Shown: positions 1-13,100 of the stretch, in pieces
How the letters are laid out: every line of letters begins with the position of its first letter
Numbering within the stretch: the stretch's first letter is position 1
Assembly (NCBI GenBank): GCA_006176705.1
Contig: QRFJ01000482.1
Location: 530,989 to 594,988, forward strand
DNA length: 64,000 nucleotides
Direction of reading: 5' to 3'
Source: Cocos nucifera
Taxonomy: Eukaryota > Streptophyta > Magnoliopsida > Arecales > Arecaceae
Notes under the pieces: generated by a model
Seen by the model: the letters and a program-made list of their open reading frames with translations, nothing else
The model's database searches: none
What the model was told of the DNA's origin: nothing
Translations under genes and position numbers: made by a program

Positions 1-1
1 T

Positions 2-1042
2 GAGGAGCAACCATGTGTTTTCATAAAGGTCAGTAAGAGCACTATTATCTTTCTTGTACTATATGTGGATGATATCTTTCTTATTGAAAATGATATTCCC
101 ATGTTGACCACAGTTAAAATATGGTTATCTAAAGAATTCTTCATGAAAGACCTAGAAGAAGTATCCTTCATTCTAAGAATCAAAGTCTATAGAGATAGAC
201 CGAATAGGATGCTAGATCTTTCACAGAAGATATACATAGAGGAAGTGCTAAAGAGGTTTAGCATAGAAAACTCCAAGAGGAGATTAGTACCCTTCAGACA
301 TGGCATTCATCTCTCCAAGAAAATGTGTCCCAACACACCTGAGGAGATTAAACGCATGAGCAAGATCCCTTATGCTTCTGCAATAGGGAGCCTCATGTAT
401 GCCATGTTATGTACATGACCTGATATAGCCCATGCTGTGAGTGTCACGAGCAGATATCGATCGAATCCAGATGAAGAACATTGGACTTCTGTGAAATGTA
501 TCCTTAAGTACTTGAGAAGAACTAAGGATATATTGTTGATTTTTGGTAATGGAGAACTCCAAGTCCAGGGATATATAGACTTGAATTTTATGTCCAATAT
601 AGATGATCAAAAGTCAACATCTGAAAGTTTGTTTGTGTGTAATGGTGGTACTATCAGTTGGAAGAGTTTCAAGCAGATAGTGATAGCAGATTCCACCATG
701 AAAGTAGAATACATCGCTGCATCAGAAGCTACGAAGGAGGCATTTTGGTATAAAAAATTTACCGCAGAGATCAGAGTGATGCCATCGGATGCCATTCCTC
801 TATACTACGATAACAATGGCACCATAGCCCTTGCTAAGGAGTCAAGGTCTCATCAGAAATTTAAGTACATCGAGCGGCGATATCACCTCATCCACGATTA
901 TCTCGAGAAAGATTATGTCGAGGTCAAGAGAGTCGACTCTGCATACAATATGGTAGACCCACTCATAAAGTCGTTGGGCCAACAGAAGATCGAAACCCAC
1001 CTTAAGAGGATGGGACTTAGATTTATAGCCAATTGGCTTTAG
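2..1042 (+). pseudogene. copia reverse transcriptase / RNase H (A1 pol C-terminus), one nonsense codon
   Basis: In life this is the C-terminal part of the copia Pol polyprotein, which copies element RNA into DNA inside virus-like particles. The frame is open from base 2, upstream of any ATG, because the start lies outside the window. It holds the RT catalytic YVDD motif (bases 62-73), the conserved KDLEEVSFIL segment, the SKIPYASAIGSLMYAML block typical of copia, and then RNase H with GYID, the STSE and SWKS segments, YIAASEA and a normal C-terminal tail. An in-frame TGA at 416-418 splits it after MLCT. Family members have Arg-Pro-Asp here, so CGA to TGA (a methyl-CpG transition) is the likely cause. 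Apart from this stop it is remarkably intact, which suggests a younger insertion than the B copies. Confidence 0.9.
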
Positions 1043-1056
1043 GTCAAGTGGGAGTT
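1043..1056 (+). other. polypurine tract of A1
   Basis: The purine-rich stretch with core AAGTGGGAG lies between the pol stop codon and the TG of the 3' LTR. This is the position where plus-strand DNA synthesis is primed in LTR retrotransposons. The same motif precedes the LTRs of the B family. Confidence 0.75.
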
Positions 1057-3343
1057 TGTTAGATATGTGTGCCCTAGAAGTTAGAATTGGCTAACACTTG
1101 TATTATACATCTAAGAGCAAAATTATAATTTTGACTATAAATAATAAAATAGATTATTTTCTATCATAATGTATATTTGAAAGTGTATGTGATACATCCT
1201 TTGAGTTAATGGTAATGATAGTTCATATTTTCAAGAGTTGAAAATTTAAGACATGAATTTTTATTATTAACTCATAAAATACTTCTGACCGTAGGATCAT
1301 CTTGAGGATGGTGATTGATCCAGAAAGTTGGTGCACGATCGTTTTTTTAGGATAGATGAGTCTTGAGTCTATAGTATAGAGACATCAGAGCAAGAGTATA
1401 GATACTCGTTAGAGAATGAGGGCACTGAGCGTGCCCACCTCGAGCAGTCATGAGGAAGTCTACTTTCTCGTCGATGACTGGCTTTCAACTACAGTGGTGT
1501 ATCTGGTTCTTTGACCTGAGGTGCATCAGTAGTTTAGCTTGAGGGTGTTATAGTTTAACTACATCACAACTCGATCTCCTAGTCATTCAAAATCCTGAGG
1601 TGCATGTTGGCTATAGCATGTTCATTATAGAAATTGGATTGTACCAATAGGGGATCTATCTACCTCGATAGATAAGGAGAAGTGCTATGATGATCATGAG
1701 AATCAATCCATAAGCCCATGGCCATGGCAGAGTGAAATAATAGAAAGAGTTTCTATTAGGGTTTCCACATTGGACTTGAATTGAATGATTAATTCATATG
1801 ATGGAAATTAGGGTTTGACGAGATCACCTTAACCCTAATCCGATCATGGCTCAAGATAGAGAAACTTAATCACACAGGTAACTGCATCGAGAGATTTATT
1901 TTTAGTTCTGATGGGTTACCACTATATGCTGCTAGGTGTCATTGGAGGATTTTGGGAGCAATTAGAATGATTTGGATGATCGATCGTACTAGTTGTCTGA
2001 ATTAGAAAAGTTCTGATCCATCGAAAGATGTTTCGATGATGTTGATGATAGAGATTGTGATGTATCCCATTACCACACAGAACTAAATCTAACTAGATCA
2101 CACAAATAAAAGTTTGGATCTGGATATCATCAATTGGACTAATCCAGTTTAATTGATTTGAATAAGATTCAATTAGGTTCAAGAAAATCGTGCTAGCACA
2201 CGATTGAGCCTAATGTTCTCCTTCAACCATTATTAAAGCTTATCTCGACTGAGCCAAGTGTGTTTGAGCTCACTCAGGAATCTTTACTTAGTTTGATTGG
2301 AGCTTGTCTAGATCAGAAAAGAGTTGTCTTAATTTATGAGATAAATTTGAGACAATACCTGCCATTTTTCATCACATGCTAAATCTTATCCTTTGACTTT
2401 GGTCAAACGTTGACCTTTGATGCTTAGATATCTGCCCATATATCATGAACCCATAGGAGAGAACATGGGGCTTTATCTCCCTACTAAAAAGCAGGAAGGA
2501 AGGGGGCACATGCCTAAGGAGGCGTGCGTCCCATGAGGATCACGCCTAGAGTCCCAAACAGATGGAACTCCAGGTTGCTTCATGCTTTCAACTTAGGTGG
2601 CACCAAAGAATCTTCTTTGATGTCTTGATGCCACCTAAGGAGGTTTGTGAGGGACTCTAATCTAATTGGATTGGATGATGTCATCCCATCAATCAAATTT
2701 AGATCTGATTGCACAAAGAGCCGTGATTGGCCGGGATGATGTGGCACTGCATGGTGCAGCAGGATCTATATAAATCCTATTTGCACCTAGGATTGGGAGG
2801 TTACACCCTTTGCCCATGCCACAAAGCTTCTGTCCCTCCCTCTCCATGCTGCCTCCAGGTCCTCTGTCTCCTATCCATGTTCAAGACTTTTTGGGTGCAA
2901 GTTTGGTGCGATCCGAGCAAGAGAAAGGTGACAGAAAAGGAAGAAGACAGCACTACTGTAAGAGACAACAGCTGATCTTCAAAAAGGCATTTTGAAGATC
3001 TTCAAGATCAGATCCAGATCTAATTTTTGGAGGAGAGATTGAAAAGAAAAAGATCTCCAGATCCTACTCGAGTGGATAACGGTAGAGGCCAGGCACTTGC
3101 GTGGCTACATCCAGAACCTCAGACAAACATTGGGATTATCATAGGATAATAGGATTACCCATAATAAGATATAATTAAATTAGATTTAATTTAATTTAAT
3201 TTATTTTATTTTATCAAATTGATAAAATCAGATATAAAGAGTTTTAGATCTAATTTGGATCTAAGAGAAAATTTTTTTAAATATCTCTCTTGATCCAATC
3301 AGATCTGAACAAATCTGACCCAGGAAATAGGATTTTTTCTTCA
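1057..3343 (+). repeat. 3' LTR of copia A1 (about 2.29 kb)
   Basis: Starts TGTTAGATATGTGTGCCC and ends TTCTTCA. The first 100 bases match the start of the A2 LTR at 51518 (shared GCCCTAGAAGT block), and the final 300 bases match the A2 LTR end and the inverted A3 LTR. It is about 450 bases shorter than the A2 LTR because A2 carries an expanded internal repeat. It contains a TATA box at 2767. The open frames at 2727-2995 are inside the LTR and are not treated as genes. Confidence 0.85.
2767..2775 (+). promoter_or_regulatory. TATA box in A1 LTR
   Basis: TATATAAAT lies about 1.7 kb into the LTR, and the A2 (53651) and A3 (63598-63605, minus) LTRs have a TATA box at the equivalent place. This would set the U3/R border of the element's transcript. 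Confidence 0.55.
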
Positions 3344-5645
3344 GATAGATCTTCTCTTTCAGGACATCAACCATTGATGCCCTAAAAGCATCTTAATGCC
3401 AGGACAAGAGGAGACCTTCTCTTTTAGAATTTTCTCTCACTTCTAGATGTCTTACTCTCTAATTTTTCTCATGAAAAAATGCCTCAAAAATTGAGAAGAA
3501 GGGATTCTCAAAAGAACCCTAAGAGAGAACTATTTTCTCTTCTCTTTCTTCTCATTAGGACATGATCAAATTATCTCCAAAAGAGACCACCATGCCCCAA
3601 CTCCTTGGAGCATCCATCTTCCATGCCATCTCCCTCTCTCTCTTAGATTTTTTTCATAGAAAAATCTCATCAAAAATAAAGAAGAAAGATTTTGAAATAA
3701 AATCACAAGAGAAGATAATCTTCTCTCTTACTTTGTCTCTTCAAGACATCAACTTTTGATGTCTTAATTGAAGGATCTTCTCTAAGAATTTTGGTACCTC
3801 AAACCATCACACCATCAACCTCTTTTCTTCAGATTTTTCTATGGAAAACTCCAGGTTATTTGATGCCATGTCCTTTCAAAAAGAGGCATCCCACACCTAA
3901 CTCTTTTTGACTAGGTCAAAACCTAGTATATGAAAGATTCTAAGGAATCCTATGGGGCGTCCAACTGTTGGACGCCCTTCCCACAAAAATAGGCATGAGG
4001 ATCTCTATTTCCATATACAAAAAGAAAGAAAATATGGCTGAACAAAATAAAGGGGTGTAGCTTATTTTGGCATAAAGAGGGAGGAGGTGGTTTTGTTTCA
4101 TAGGACTTTATCAAATAGAGTTTAAAGCAAAACCAAGTTTCTAAATTTGAATAATTCAAATTTAAATAAAAAACTTTTAGATATTTGGGGCATGGAAAAC
4201 CTCTTTTAGGCATGGAGAAATCATGTAAAAAAATCTAAAAACAAAGAAGTGGGCGCGGGCTCAAATGTGGCACAAGAAAAGGAGTCCTATTCTAACTAGG
4301 ACTATCCTATTTTGACCAGGTCAAAGTCAACTTAAATCTCATTTAAATTAGATTTGAGTCAACCTAATTAAAAAAAAATCCTAATTTAATTAAAAGTCTA
4401 ATTAAATTAAATTTAATCAAAATTAAATCTAGCTTAATTTTTAATCAAATTAGAAATTAGGTGCACTCAAGTCCTAATTGAACTAGGACTTGTTCTTCCT
4501 TGCAATTGGCTTATCTAATAAACCAATTAGACTTAATCTAACTAAGTTCAAATCAATTCTAATTAAATCTATTTTAATTAGATTTGATCTTAGCTTAATT
4601 GCTCAATCAAATTGAGCTAATTAGCAATCTAATTTCTAATCAATCCTCCTACAATACTTGCATTAGGTCAAACATCAATTGTATTGATTGTTTGACCCTA
4701 GAACGATTCTCAATCATCGATCAACCATCTAATCAAGTTACAATCTCTAATGTGTATGACCTCATAGGTTCGAATCTAAGCTGATAGCATAGGAATCAAT
4801 TTCTGTACCAATCGAAATGATCATCTAGCAATGGTACCTAATATCCGGTTAGGTCGAATGTATGCAAAGCAATATTCTTAGAATCTTGGCCTATGGTTAC
4901 CATATAATTTATCCCTTTAGCCAATAATGCTCAAGATAACTTTAAGTAAGCTATCAATACTCATATCTATCATCCATATTGTGTTTCAAAATTTTGTAAA
5001 TCTAGTGACTCCTCACGAGGATTACCCAGGCTTAGGTTTTGCTAAATTAAAACACAGCAAAACATTCTTGAAGTTAATCAGGAGTGGTCAATCCCATCTT
5101 GACTCATGCACCAACTCTACAAGTACTTGACTATATCTAAAAATTTTTCGATCCTATATTAGAAATAAAGGTAGATTGGCACCAAAATACAATGAGTTGC
5201 TTGTAAGTCACCATGGTGATCTCAAGTCAGAGGAACACTTATACCCATCGACCTTAACTAGCTACTCTTAACAGTAGAGTGCTACATTGGTCACATTCAG
5301 TGTAGATGTATTCCTACATTCCATCTGCATGTCATACCAGTGTTTCTACACCACTTGATTACGAGGACAACCAACGCATATGACATGTAGCGATCTACAC
5401 TCGATAAGTTATCGTCCTAATAATAACTTATCATTTAGTTATGAACTATTTAAGAACAATCTGATAAATCCTTCTTTATCGATTGAGTACGGTTCTAAGG
5501 ACTTCATCATAATTTAGAAATTTATTTAAGAAATATGAAACTTTTATGATGAATAAGCCAAATAATTATTATTATTTAATAATTCATATATTGATTTCAA
5601 TCATTTACAACTTAGATGATTGGCTTTAGAATACATTTTCTAACA
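3344..5645 (-). repeat. 3' LTR of B1 (interrupted by A1)
   Basis: On the minus strand it begins TGTTAGAAAATG at 5645 and runs leftwards for about 2.3 kb until A1 interrupts it at 3343. The rest is presumably beyond the left edge of the window. The internal TTTAATTA-rich section at 4320-4600 is shared with every other B LTR. The short open frames seen in it (such as 3562-3759) recur in the other LTR copy because the LTR is duplicated, not because a protein is conserved. Confidence 0.85.
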
Positions 5646-8140
5646 ACTCCTACTTGAACTAAAGCCAATTAGAACAATATCAAATATCTATCTTCCACTT
5701 GAATTTGTAGAACTCCTTAGTTTTGAGGCTTTTAGCAAATGGGTCGGTTAAGTTCTCATTTTTCATTGATCTTCTAAAGGTCCACCTCATCCTAATCAAA
5801 ATCTAAGATGATTGCAATGCAGAGTATGTTGATCCTATGGTGCACCATTGGTTCTTTAGTGATGGCTCTAGTGCTACATTAGGACTGGACCATTAGTGGA
5901 GGGTGCTACTCCTAGCTTGCTAATGAACTATGCCACCACATAGTCTATATTGCAGCATCTCATGCCACGATGTACTCTATATCATTAATAGAATAGGCTA
6001 TAATATCCTACTTGAAACTTTTTCAGTAGATTACTCCTCCAATTAGGATAAATTTATGATCCAACACTCTCTTACTGTTGTCTTTATCTGACTAAAATTG
6101 GAACCAAAATATTCTACATATTTTAAGTCAGTTTCTCCATATATAAATCACTGGACCTTAGTATTTCTCAAATACTTAAGGATTGTCTATATAATCTTTC
6201 GGTATTTCTCACTTGGATCAGACTAGTATCTACTCACTATCTCTAGTGAGTATACCATGTTTGGTCTCGTACATGTAAAAATAAGATAACAACTAAATCT
6301 TTATTTCTTTGTAATGCTGGAATATCATTCTCGATTAAGAGAATGTCATCCACAGACACCATAAGGAATAATACTATAGAACTTTTTATCCACTCATAAA
6401 TGCAGTGTTTTTCTTTGTTCATAACAAAGACATATATTCAAAATGTATGTTCTAACTCTGAGATAATAGCCAAATGAATTTTATAGGTCTCTATCTTTCC
6501 ATTTGTGCTACTCTGATCCTTTGAAAATTCATTCACACCCAATAGGTTTTATCCCTTCAGGTGAATCAATTAGTGTCTACACACTATTGATTTTCATGAA
6601 CTCCAATTTAGATTTGATCGCACCAAACTACTTCTCAAAGTCAGACCTCTGCAAAGCAACCATATAGGTGATCCAATCATTGTTGTTCTCATCAAGCTCA
6701 ATAGGATCGTCATCTCGGACCTAGATACCAAAGTATTTGTCCAACTAATGCGGTACTCTACTGAATCTTTTTAACGATGCTTCTTTAATGGGCTTCAAAT
6801 TTGATCTAATCAAATCTGATTCTTTAAGTTTACTAGACTGTGTCGGTTCACTCTACCGATCAAACTTTCTTAAGTTCAACTTGATAGGCATTAGTTTCTT
6901 CTCTAAGAAACTTCTTTTCTAAAAAGATTGTCTTACTGCTGATGAACATCTTATGTTCTTCAGCATGGTAGAATTAATAATTTCTTATAAATATACACCT
7001 ATGGGACCAGTTTTCAAGTTTATCTATGTGCAAATTTTTGATGTAGGCCCTGACAATCCTAAGCCTAAAGATGAGAGAGTCTAGGTCTACGCTCATTCCA
7101 TATCCCATATGGAGTCTTTGCAACAGATTTACTTGAAAGAAATTTTAGAGTAAAACAATTAGTCTCAAGAGCTTAATCCTGAAAGGCAAACTAGTAAATT
7201 TTATTATGGATCGAACCATATCTAACAAAGTTTGATTTCTTCTTTCCGATACACTATGTTCCGGAAGAAGTCTACTGAGAGAGAATCCTATTCTCTCTTA
7301 GATATGTCAAAAACTCATTGGATAAGTATTCATCTCCTCGATCTGATCGAAAAGTTCTAATATTTTTTTTAGTTTATTTTTCTATTTCATTATTGAATTA
7401 TTTGAATATTTCAAATAATTCAGTTAGACATACCTATACCGAGATAGGTCATCTATAATGAAATATTGATATCTTTGACATTATCTAACTTAGGGTATTT
7501 ATTCGATGTATACATTATACTTAACAGACTATATAAATATTAAATATCATTTGTTTATTATCCATGTATTATTATAATATCATTTATAATGATATTACAA
7601 TAATCTCTATTTATAGATGAATGATGATCATCTTTGGTCAAAAGGCCATCAAAGATCACATTCATTATAAATGATAGACAATAGTGATAGTTATTTTAAA
7701 TGACAACATTTGAAAATTAGCTCGATAATTTCTAAAGTTAGGATTGGAATAAAACTTCCATCCCCAATATTTAGGTATTTCTCATCATTTTCAAACATTC
7801 CATTTACCTGTAGTCCTTGCAACAAATTGTATAGGACTATTGGTATCCAATACTTAAGTAATAGAATTACAAACAAAGAAATTTTAAGGTGTTATCATAT
7901 AACATCCTTGATAAGCAATTGTTTGCTTCTTTCTCTTGTTCAGCCTGTTATGGTCAAGAAAAGCAAGATATTTAGAACAATACTTCTTCCTATGATCCTG
8001 CTTCTAATAGTAGAAGCACTCTGCCTAATTTGGATTAACCTAGGATATTTTGTTTTTACTGTACTTAGAAGCCCCAACATGAACCCTTTCATGCTGCTGA
8101 ACTAAATTCAATTTTCGATACTAATTATCAAAGTTGGATC
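5646..8140 (-). pseudogene. degenerate copia pol of B1 (zinc knuckle, protease, integrase, RT, RNase H)
   Basis: Minus-strand order, from right to left: a gag-type zinc knuckle remnant at 7978-8019 (CFYY, a stop, then KQDHRKKYC, so the second Cys is Tyr); the protease region around 7691-7876, where Asp-Thr-Gly has become Asp-Thr-Asn and the frame shifts; integrase remnants at roughly 6600-7600; the RT VDDI motif near 6340; and RNase H down to about 5690, followed by the polypurine tract at 5646-5659. Stops and frameshifts are spread throughout. RT is internally deleted at about 6275: the segment after the VDDI block joins directly to the CTRPD-equivalent region. B4 shares this junction. Confidence 0.78.
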
Positions 8141-10247
8141 CTTTAAGTCAATCACTATTTAATAGTGAATGGAGCCATTAAGATTTAGCCTTAATCTTAA
8201 TAGAAAAGAGAAAAATGACCTATTATATATAAATTATTTTAATCCTAGAGACTTGAACTTTAGTTTAAAGATTCTTTTACTATTTTATACGAATTGGTAG
8301 CCTCTACCTCTAATTTAAGAAATTACTTTAATTTTTTAGTAGGTACTAGAATCCACATAGACTACATAAGGGCTCGAGAAAAGCTCTTGCTAACCCATGT
8401 GCACCTATAGATAGGTTCTTAACCAATTATTTTTTCAAATAATTTTTAGTATTTAAATTTTGCCTTAGGTATCTTTCAGTAGACTAGAACCTCTACTGAA
8501 AGTCTCGATTAGGTCCAGCCATTAACATGATTGAGTTTGGTGCATCAAATAAATGATGATCAGGCTTAAGAAAAGCTCTGGCAAACCTAATCACCATCCT
8601 GAGAGTATAACCTAATCATCATATAATGAATGATAATTTCAATATCTCGAAGAACACCAGGCATAAGGCACCTCTAATGTCTATCCAAACTATTGGACCC
8701 ATTATCAAATATCTTAATGGAAGGCTATGACTCAGTTATCCCCATAATTTTATCATTTTAAGAACTTAATAATTTTAGAGGATTTAAAATTTATTTTTAA
8801 TTTAAGGTTTGAAAGGATATGGACCAATTTGCTCCTACTGACTTTACCAAGTCAAGTCCTCCCACTGACTTCTCAAGTCATTGACAAGGACAAGGATTAA
8901 TTTTGGTCCATGGGCACCTAAATCAGTCTCACTGAATAAAATCAGTTTCATAATTTTCTATGTGACATGGGTTAGCACGAATTAATAAGCAACTTAATCA
9001 AAAGTTGATTAACCATATTGGCCAGATAAGTAAGATCGATGGGAGGGTCTGCCAAGGCTTGGCTTAGATACTATCAGAAATGGCCATATAAGGGGGCTGT
9101 CAATTAAAAACTATCAGTCTAAAAATGCCAGACTTACCTTAGACATCAATTAGTTGTCAGTTTTGATTTGATCTACCTAAAGACTCAGGCTGGATCACTG
9201 AGCCATAATCAGTATTTATTTATTAGATATATGGAGTTTGATCAACTATAATAATTGAATTGATCTATAAAAAAAATAATCTAATTATAATTAATTATTA
9301 ATTAAATTTGATCAATTTTTTAGCTTAGTCTATTTTTAATCTAACCCTAGGTCTAACCCAGTTAATGACCTGATCAAAGCTAACCCATTATCCTTTAACC
9401 TATGTTTTATGAAATTATCTTAGGATCTTCAAATCATAAACCTAGATCCTAAACAATCACTTAATTCTCAATTAAGTTTAAGACTTGTGGGTTGGGGTTT
9501 GAAATTTCAAAACTAATTTTTGATTTCATCATTTGAAATATTTTCAAGTTTGTAAATATTTTACATTGAATCAAATTCAAACCATGGTTTTAGATCTAAT
9601 TTATTTCGATGTTTCGATCAAATCCGAGGGTTTCGAATCTAGAATTTTGCAAAAAGTAAGTTCATAATTTAAATTCTATAAAAAATATATATCATACATA
9701 TGTAGACTAGATTCAAAAAATAAAACTACATATCAACATATGTATTAAGGAACTAGATCTAGACATGAAATACATATTATTCAAATCATATCTAAATAAT
9801 CAAAATCATATCATAAACTAATAAATATTAGATTTAAAATCTAAAAATAAATCATAAATTATTTTAGTTCTTATCTAGCTTATTTATAATTTAGGAAGCA
9901 CATATTAGGACAACTTCTCCATTATAAGGGGTAAACCTTATAGTAGGACAACCTTATAATCAGTATATACGATCCGATATTATTTAGATCTAATCTAAAT
10001 AATTTGAAATAGATCTAATATCTATTTAATTTTAGATTTAAAATTAAAAAATAAATCATAAAGTTATTTAGATCATATCTAACTTATTCATGATTCATAA
10101 AAATTAGATCAACACATACTAGGATAATCTTTCACTATAAGAGGTTAATATTACAACAGAACAACCTTATATCAGTATGTGTGATCTTTAATATTTTATT
10201 TTTAGATTTATTCTAATGCAAATATGATCATGTCATAAAAGAATCTG
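8141..10247 (-). other. non-coding leader of B1
   Basis: About 2.1 kb between the primer site and the zinc-knuckle remnant, homologous to the leaders at 27441-29582 (B3) and 35880-42900 (B4, with insertions). No gag capsid-type domain can be read in any frame. It carries repeated AGTCAATGACTTG-type segments that are recognisable in all copies. Confidence 0.65.
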
Positions 10248-10259
10248 GCTCTGATACCA
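10248..10259 (-). other. primer binding site of B1
   Basis: On the minus strand this reads TGGTATCAGAGC, complementary to the 3' end of plant initiator methionine tRNA, the usual copia primer. It lies one base from the LTR end at 10261. Confidence 0.85.
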
Positions 10260-10260
10260 C

Positions 10261-13080
10261 TGTTGAAAAACATGCAGGATTTCATGCATACATTTCGAAA
10301 TATTTTAAATTTACAAGCAGTGGAAGACATAGATTAAATAATTTAATCTAATTTGCACGTGATCTAATCACTAAACCCTACATCTAGGACCTATGACATG
10401 TCATGATGCAAACATAAATATGAAAATAAATCAAGCATGGTTGGTATTGATCAAATCAATATCTAGATCTAGAATAATTCTAGATCAAACCCTAGATCAT
10501 ATCTAGATCAAGAAGAGATCGAATCTCTTATCTTTGTATGGGTTGAGAACACCATGGTTGAGTCTTATTATTGTCCTTATTTCTTGGAGCTGCACATACA
10601 TCTAGCTTCTATAGGTAATCCACATGAGGCTATAATACAGATTGAAGATTCATCGAACGAAGATCCGCTCGAAGTGCTAGCTTCTCACGAATCCCTCTTG
10701 ATGGTTAATCAAAAAGATATTCTTTAGATCCCTTGGATCCTCCAAGAGATAAAGAATACAAGAAAGATTGAGGAAGAAATTCAACTCTTAGATCTTCGAA
10801 AAATCAGAAAATAAAAACTCAAGAAAATGCCCTAAGAGAAGACAAATCTTTTCTTTCAGGACATCAACTGTTGATGCCCTAAAAGCATCTCCATGCCAGG
10901 ATAAGAGGAGATCTTCTCCTCTAGAATTTTCTCTCACTTCTAGGTGTCTTACTCTCTAATTTTTCTCATGGAAAAATCCCACAAAAATTGAGAAGAAAGG
11001 ATTCTTAGAAGAATCCTAAGAGAAAACTATTTTCTCTTCTCTTTCTTCTCATCAAAAAATGATCAAATCATGTCCAAAAGAGACCACCATGCCCGAACTC
11101 CTTGGAGCATCCATCTTCCACGCCCTCCCCCTCTCTCTCTTAGATTTTTCTCATAGAAAATTCTCATCAAAAATAAAGGAGAAAGACTTTGAAACAAAAT
11201 CACAAGAGAAGACAATCTCCTCTCTTACCTTGTCTCTTCAAGACATCAACTTTTGATGTCTTAATTGAAGGCTCTTCTCCATGAATTTTGGCACCTCAAA
11301 CCATCACTCCATCAGCCTCTTTTCTTCAAGTTTTTCCATGGAAAACTCCAGGTTATTTGATGCCATATTCTTTCAAAAAGAGGCATCCCACACCTAACTC
11401 TTTTTGACTAGGTCAAAACCTAGTGTATGAAGGATTCTAAGAAATCCTATGCGGCATCCAACTCCTGGACGCCCTTCCTACAAAAATAAGTGTGAGGACC
11501 TCTATTTCCATGTACAAAAAAAAAAGAAAACATGGCCAAACAAAATAAAGGGGCATGGCTTATTTTGGTGCAAAGAGGGAGGAGGTGGTTTTGTTTTATA
11601 GGACTCTATCAAATAGAGTTTAAACCGAAACCAAGTTTCTAAATTTGACTAATTCAAATTTAAATAAAAAATCTTCAGATATTTGGGGCATGGAAAACCT
11701 CTTTTAGGCATGGAGAAATCACATAAAAAAATCTAGAAACAATGAAGTGGACGTGGGCTCAAAGGTGGCACAAGGAAAGGAGTAGTAGTCTAACTAGGAC
11801 CATCTTATTTTGACTAGGTCAAAGCCAATTTAAATCTCATTTAAATTAGATTTGAGTCAACCTAATTAAAAGAGAATGATAATCTAATTAAAAATTTAAT
11901 TAAATTAAATTTAATTAAATTTAAATCTAATTTAATTTTTAATCAAATTAAAAATTAGGTACACTCAAGTCCTAATTAAACTAGGACTTATTCTTTCTTA
12001 CAATTAGCTTATCCAATAAACCAATTAGACTTAATCCAATTAAGTTCAAACTAATTTTAATTAAATCTAATTTAATTAAACTTGATCTCATCTTGATTGC
12101 TCAATCAAATTGAGCTAATTAGCAATCTAATTGCTAATTGATCCTTCTACAATACTTGCATTAGGTCAAACATCAATCATATTGATTGTTTGACCTTAGA
12201 ATGATTCTCAATCATTGATTAACCATCTGATCAGATTACAACCTCTAATATGTATGATCTCATACGTTCGAACCTAAGTCAGTAGCATAGAAATCAATTT
12301 CTGTATCAATCAAAATGATCATCTAGCAATGGTACCCAACATTGAGATAAGTCGAATGTATGCAAAGCAACATTCTTAGAATCTTGGCCTATGGTTACCA
12401 TATAATTCATTCCTTTGATCAATAATACTCAAGACAACTTTGAGTAAGCTGTCAATACTCATATCAGTCATCCATATTATGTTTCAAAATTTTGCAAATC
12501 TCATGACTCCTCACGAGGATTATCCAGGCCTAGATTTTACTAAATTAAAACACAGCAAGACATTCGCTTTCTAAAGTTAATCAGGAGTGGTCAATCCCAT
12601 CTTGACTCACATACTAACTCTACAAGTACTTGACTATATCTAAATCCTTTTCGATCCTGTATTAGAAATAAAGATAGGTTGGCACCAAAATACAGTGAGT
12701 TGCTTGCAAGTCACCATGATGATCTCATATCGGAGGGACACTTATATCCATCGGCCTTAACTAGCTACTCTTGATAGTAGAGTATTACATTAGTCACGTT
12801 CAGTATAGATGTATTTCCACATGTCATACTAGTGTCTCCACACCACTTGGTTATGAGGATAATCAATGCATATGACATGTAGCGACCTACAGTCGATAAG
12901 TTATTATCCTAATAATAACTTATTATTTGGTCATGAACTATTTAAGAACCATCCGATAAATCCTTCTTTATCGATTGAGAGCGGTTCTAAAAACTTCATC
13001 ATAATTTAGTAGTTTATTTTAGAAAGATAGAACTTTTATGATGAATAAGCCAAATAACTATTATTATTTAATAATTCATA
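10261..13080 (-). repeat. 5' LTR of B1 (outer end truncated)
   Basis: On the + strand it opens with TGTTGAAAAAC, which is the inverse of the normal B LTR end (...TTTTTCAACA), and continues to 13080. There it stops about 57 bases short of the TG end seen in the other B1 LTR at 5645. The next base belongs to gypsy LTR C1, itself truncated at the same point. Confidence 0.85.
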
Positions 13081-13100
13081 ATCAAGACCCTAGGGCTCTC

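Larger units (their letters stand above)
1..3343 (+). mobile_element. Ty1/copia element A1, 3' part (cut by window edge)
   Basis: Right-hand part of a copia retrotransposon: reverse transcriptase/RNase H coding remnant, polypurine tract and a complete 3' LTR. The 5' LTR, gag, protease and integrase lie outside the window. The LTR starts with TGTTAG directly after the polypurine tract and ends in TTCTTCA. The sequence from 3344 onward is the LTR of another family (B, minus strand), so A1 inserted into that LTR. Relatives of the same LTR are at 51518-54252 (A2) and, inverted, from 63020 to the edge (A3). Confidence 0.88.
3344..13080 (-). mobile_element. Ty1/copia element B1, nearly complete, minus strand
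   Basis: Read on the minus strand: 5' LTR (13080 down to 10261), primer site, non-coding leader, degenerate pol, polypurine tract and 3' LTR (5645 down to 3344). The outer part of the 3' LTR is displaced by A1, and the outer end of the 5' LTR is missing about 57 bases at 13080. The two LTRs are clearly alike over long runs (for example 3560-3760 against 11057-11258) but differ at many sites. No autonomous coding capacity remains, and the N-terminal gag domain is absent, as in B3 and B4. Confidence 0.87.

Noticed and set aside
3562..3759. 65-codon frame repeated at 11059-11256 with similar protein sequence
   Set aside because: Both copies are in the two LTRs of B1, which are duplicates by origin, and the frame is antisense to the element. 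Similarity does not indicate a conserved protein.
7710..8105. 131-codon + strand open frame
   Set aside because: It lies opposite the degenerate minus-strand protease and zinc-knuckle region of B1 and has no motif of its own.
10248..10259. tRNA-like sequence
   Set aside because: Only the 12-base complement of the initiator Met tRNA end is present, as a primer binding site; there is no cloverleaf. The same holds at 27429, 35868, 41705 and 54255.
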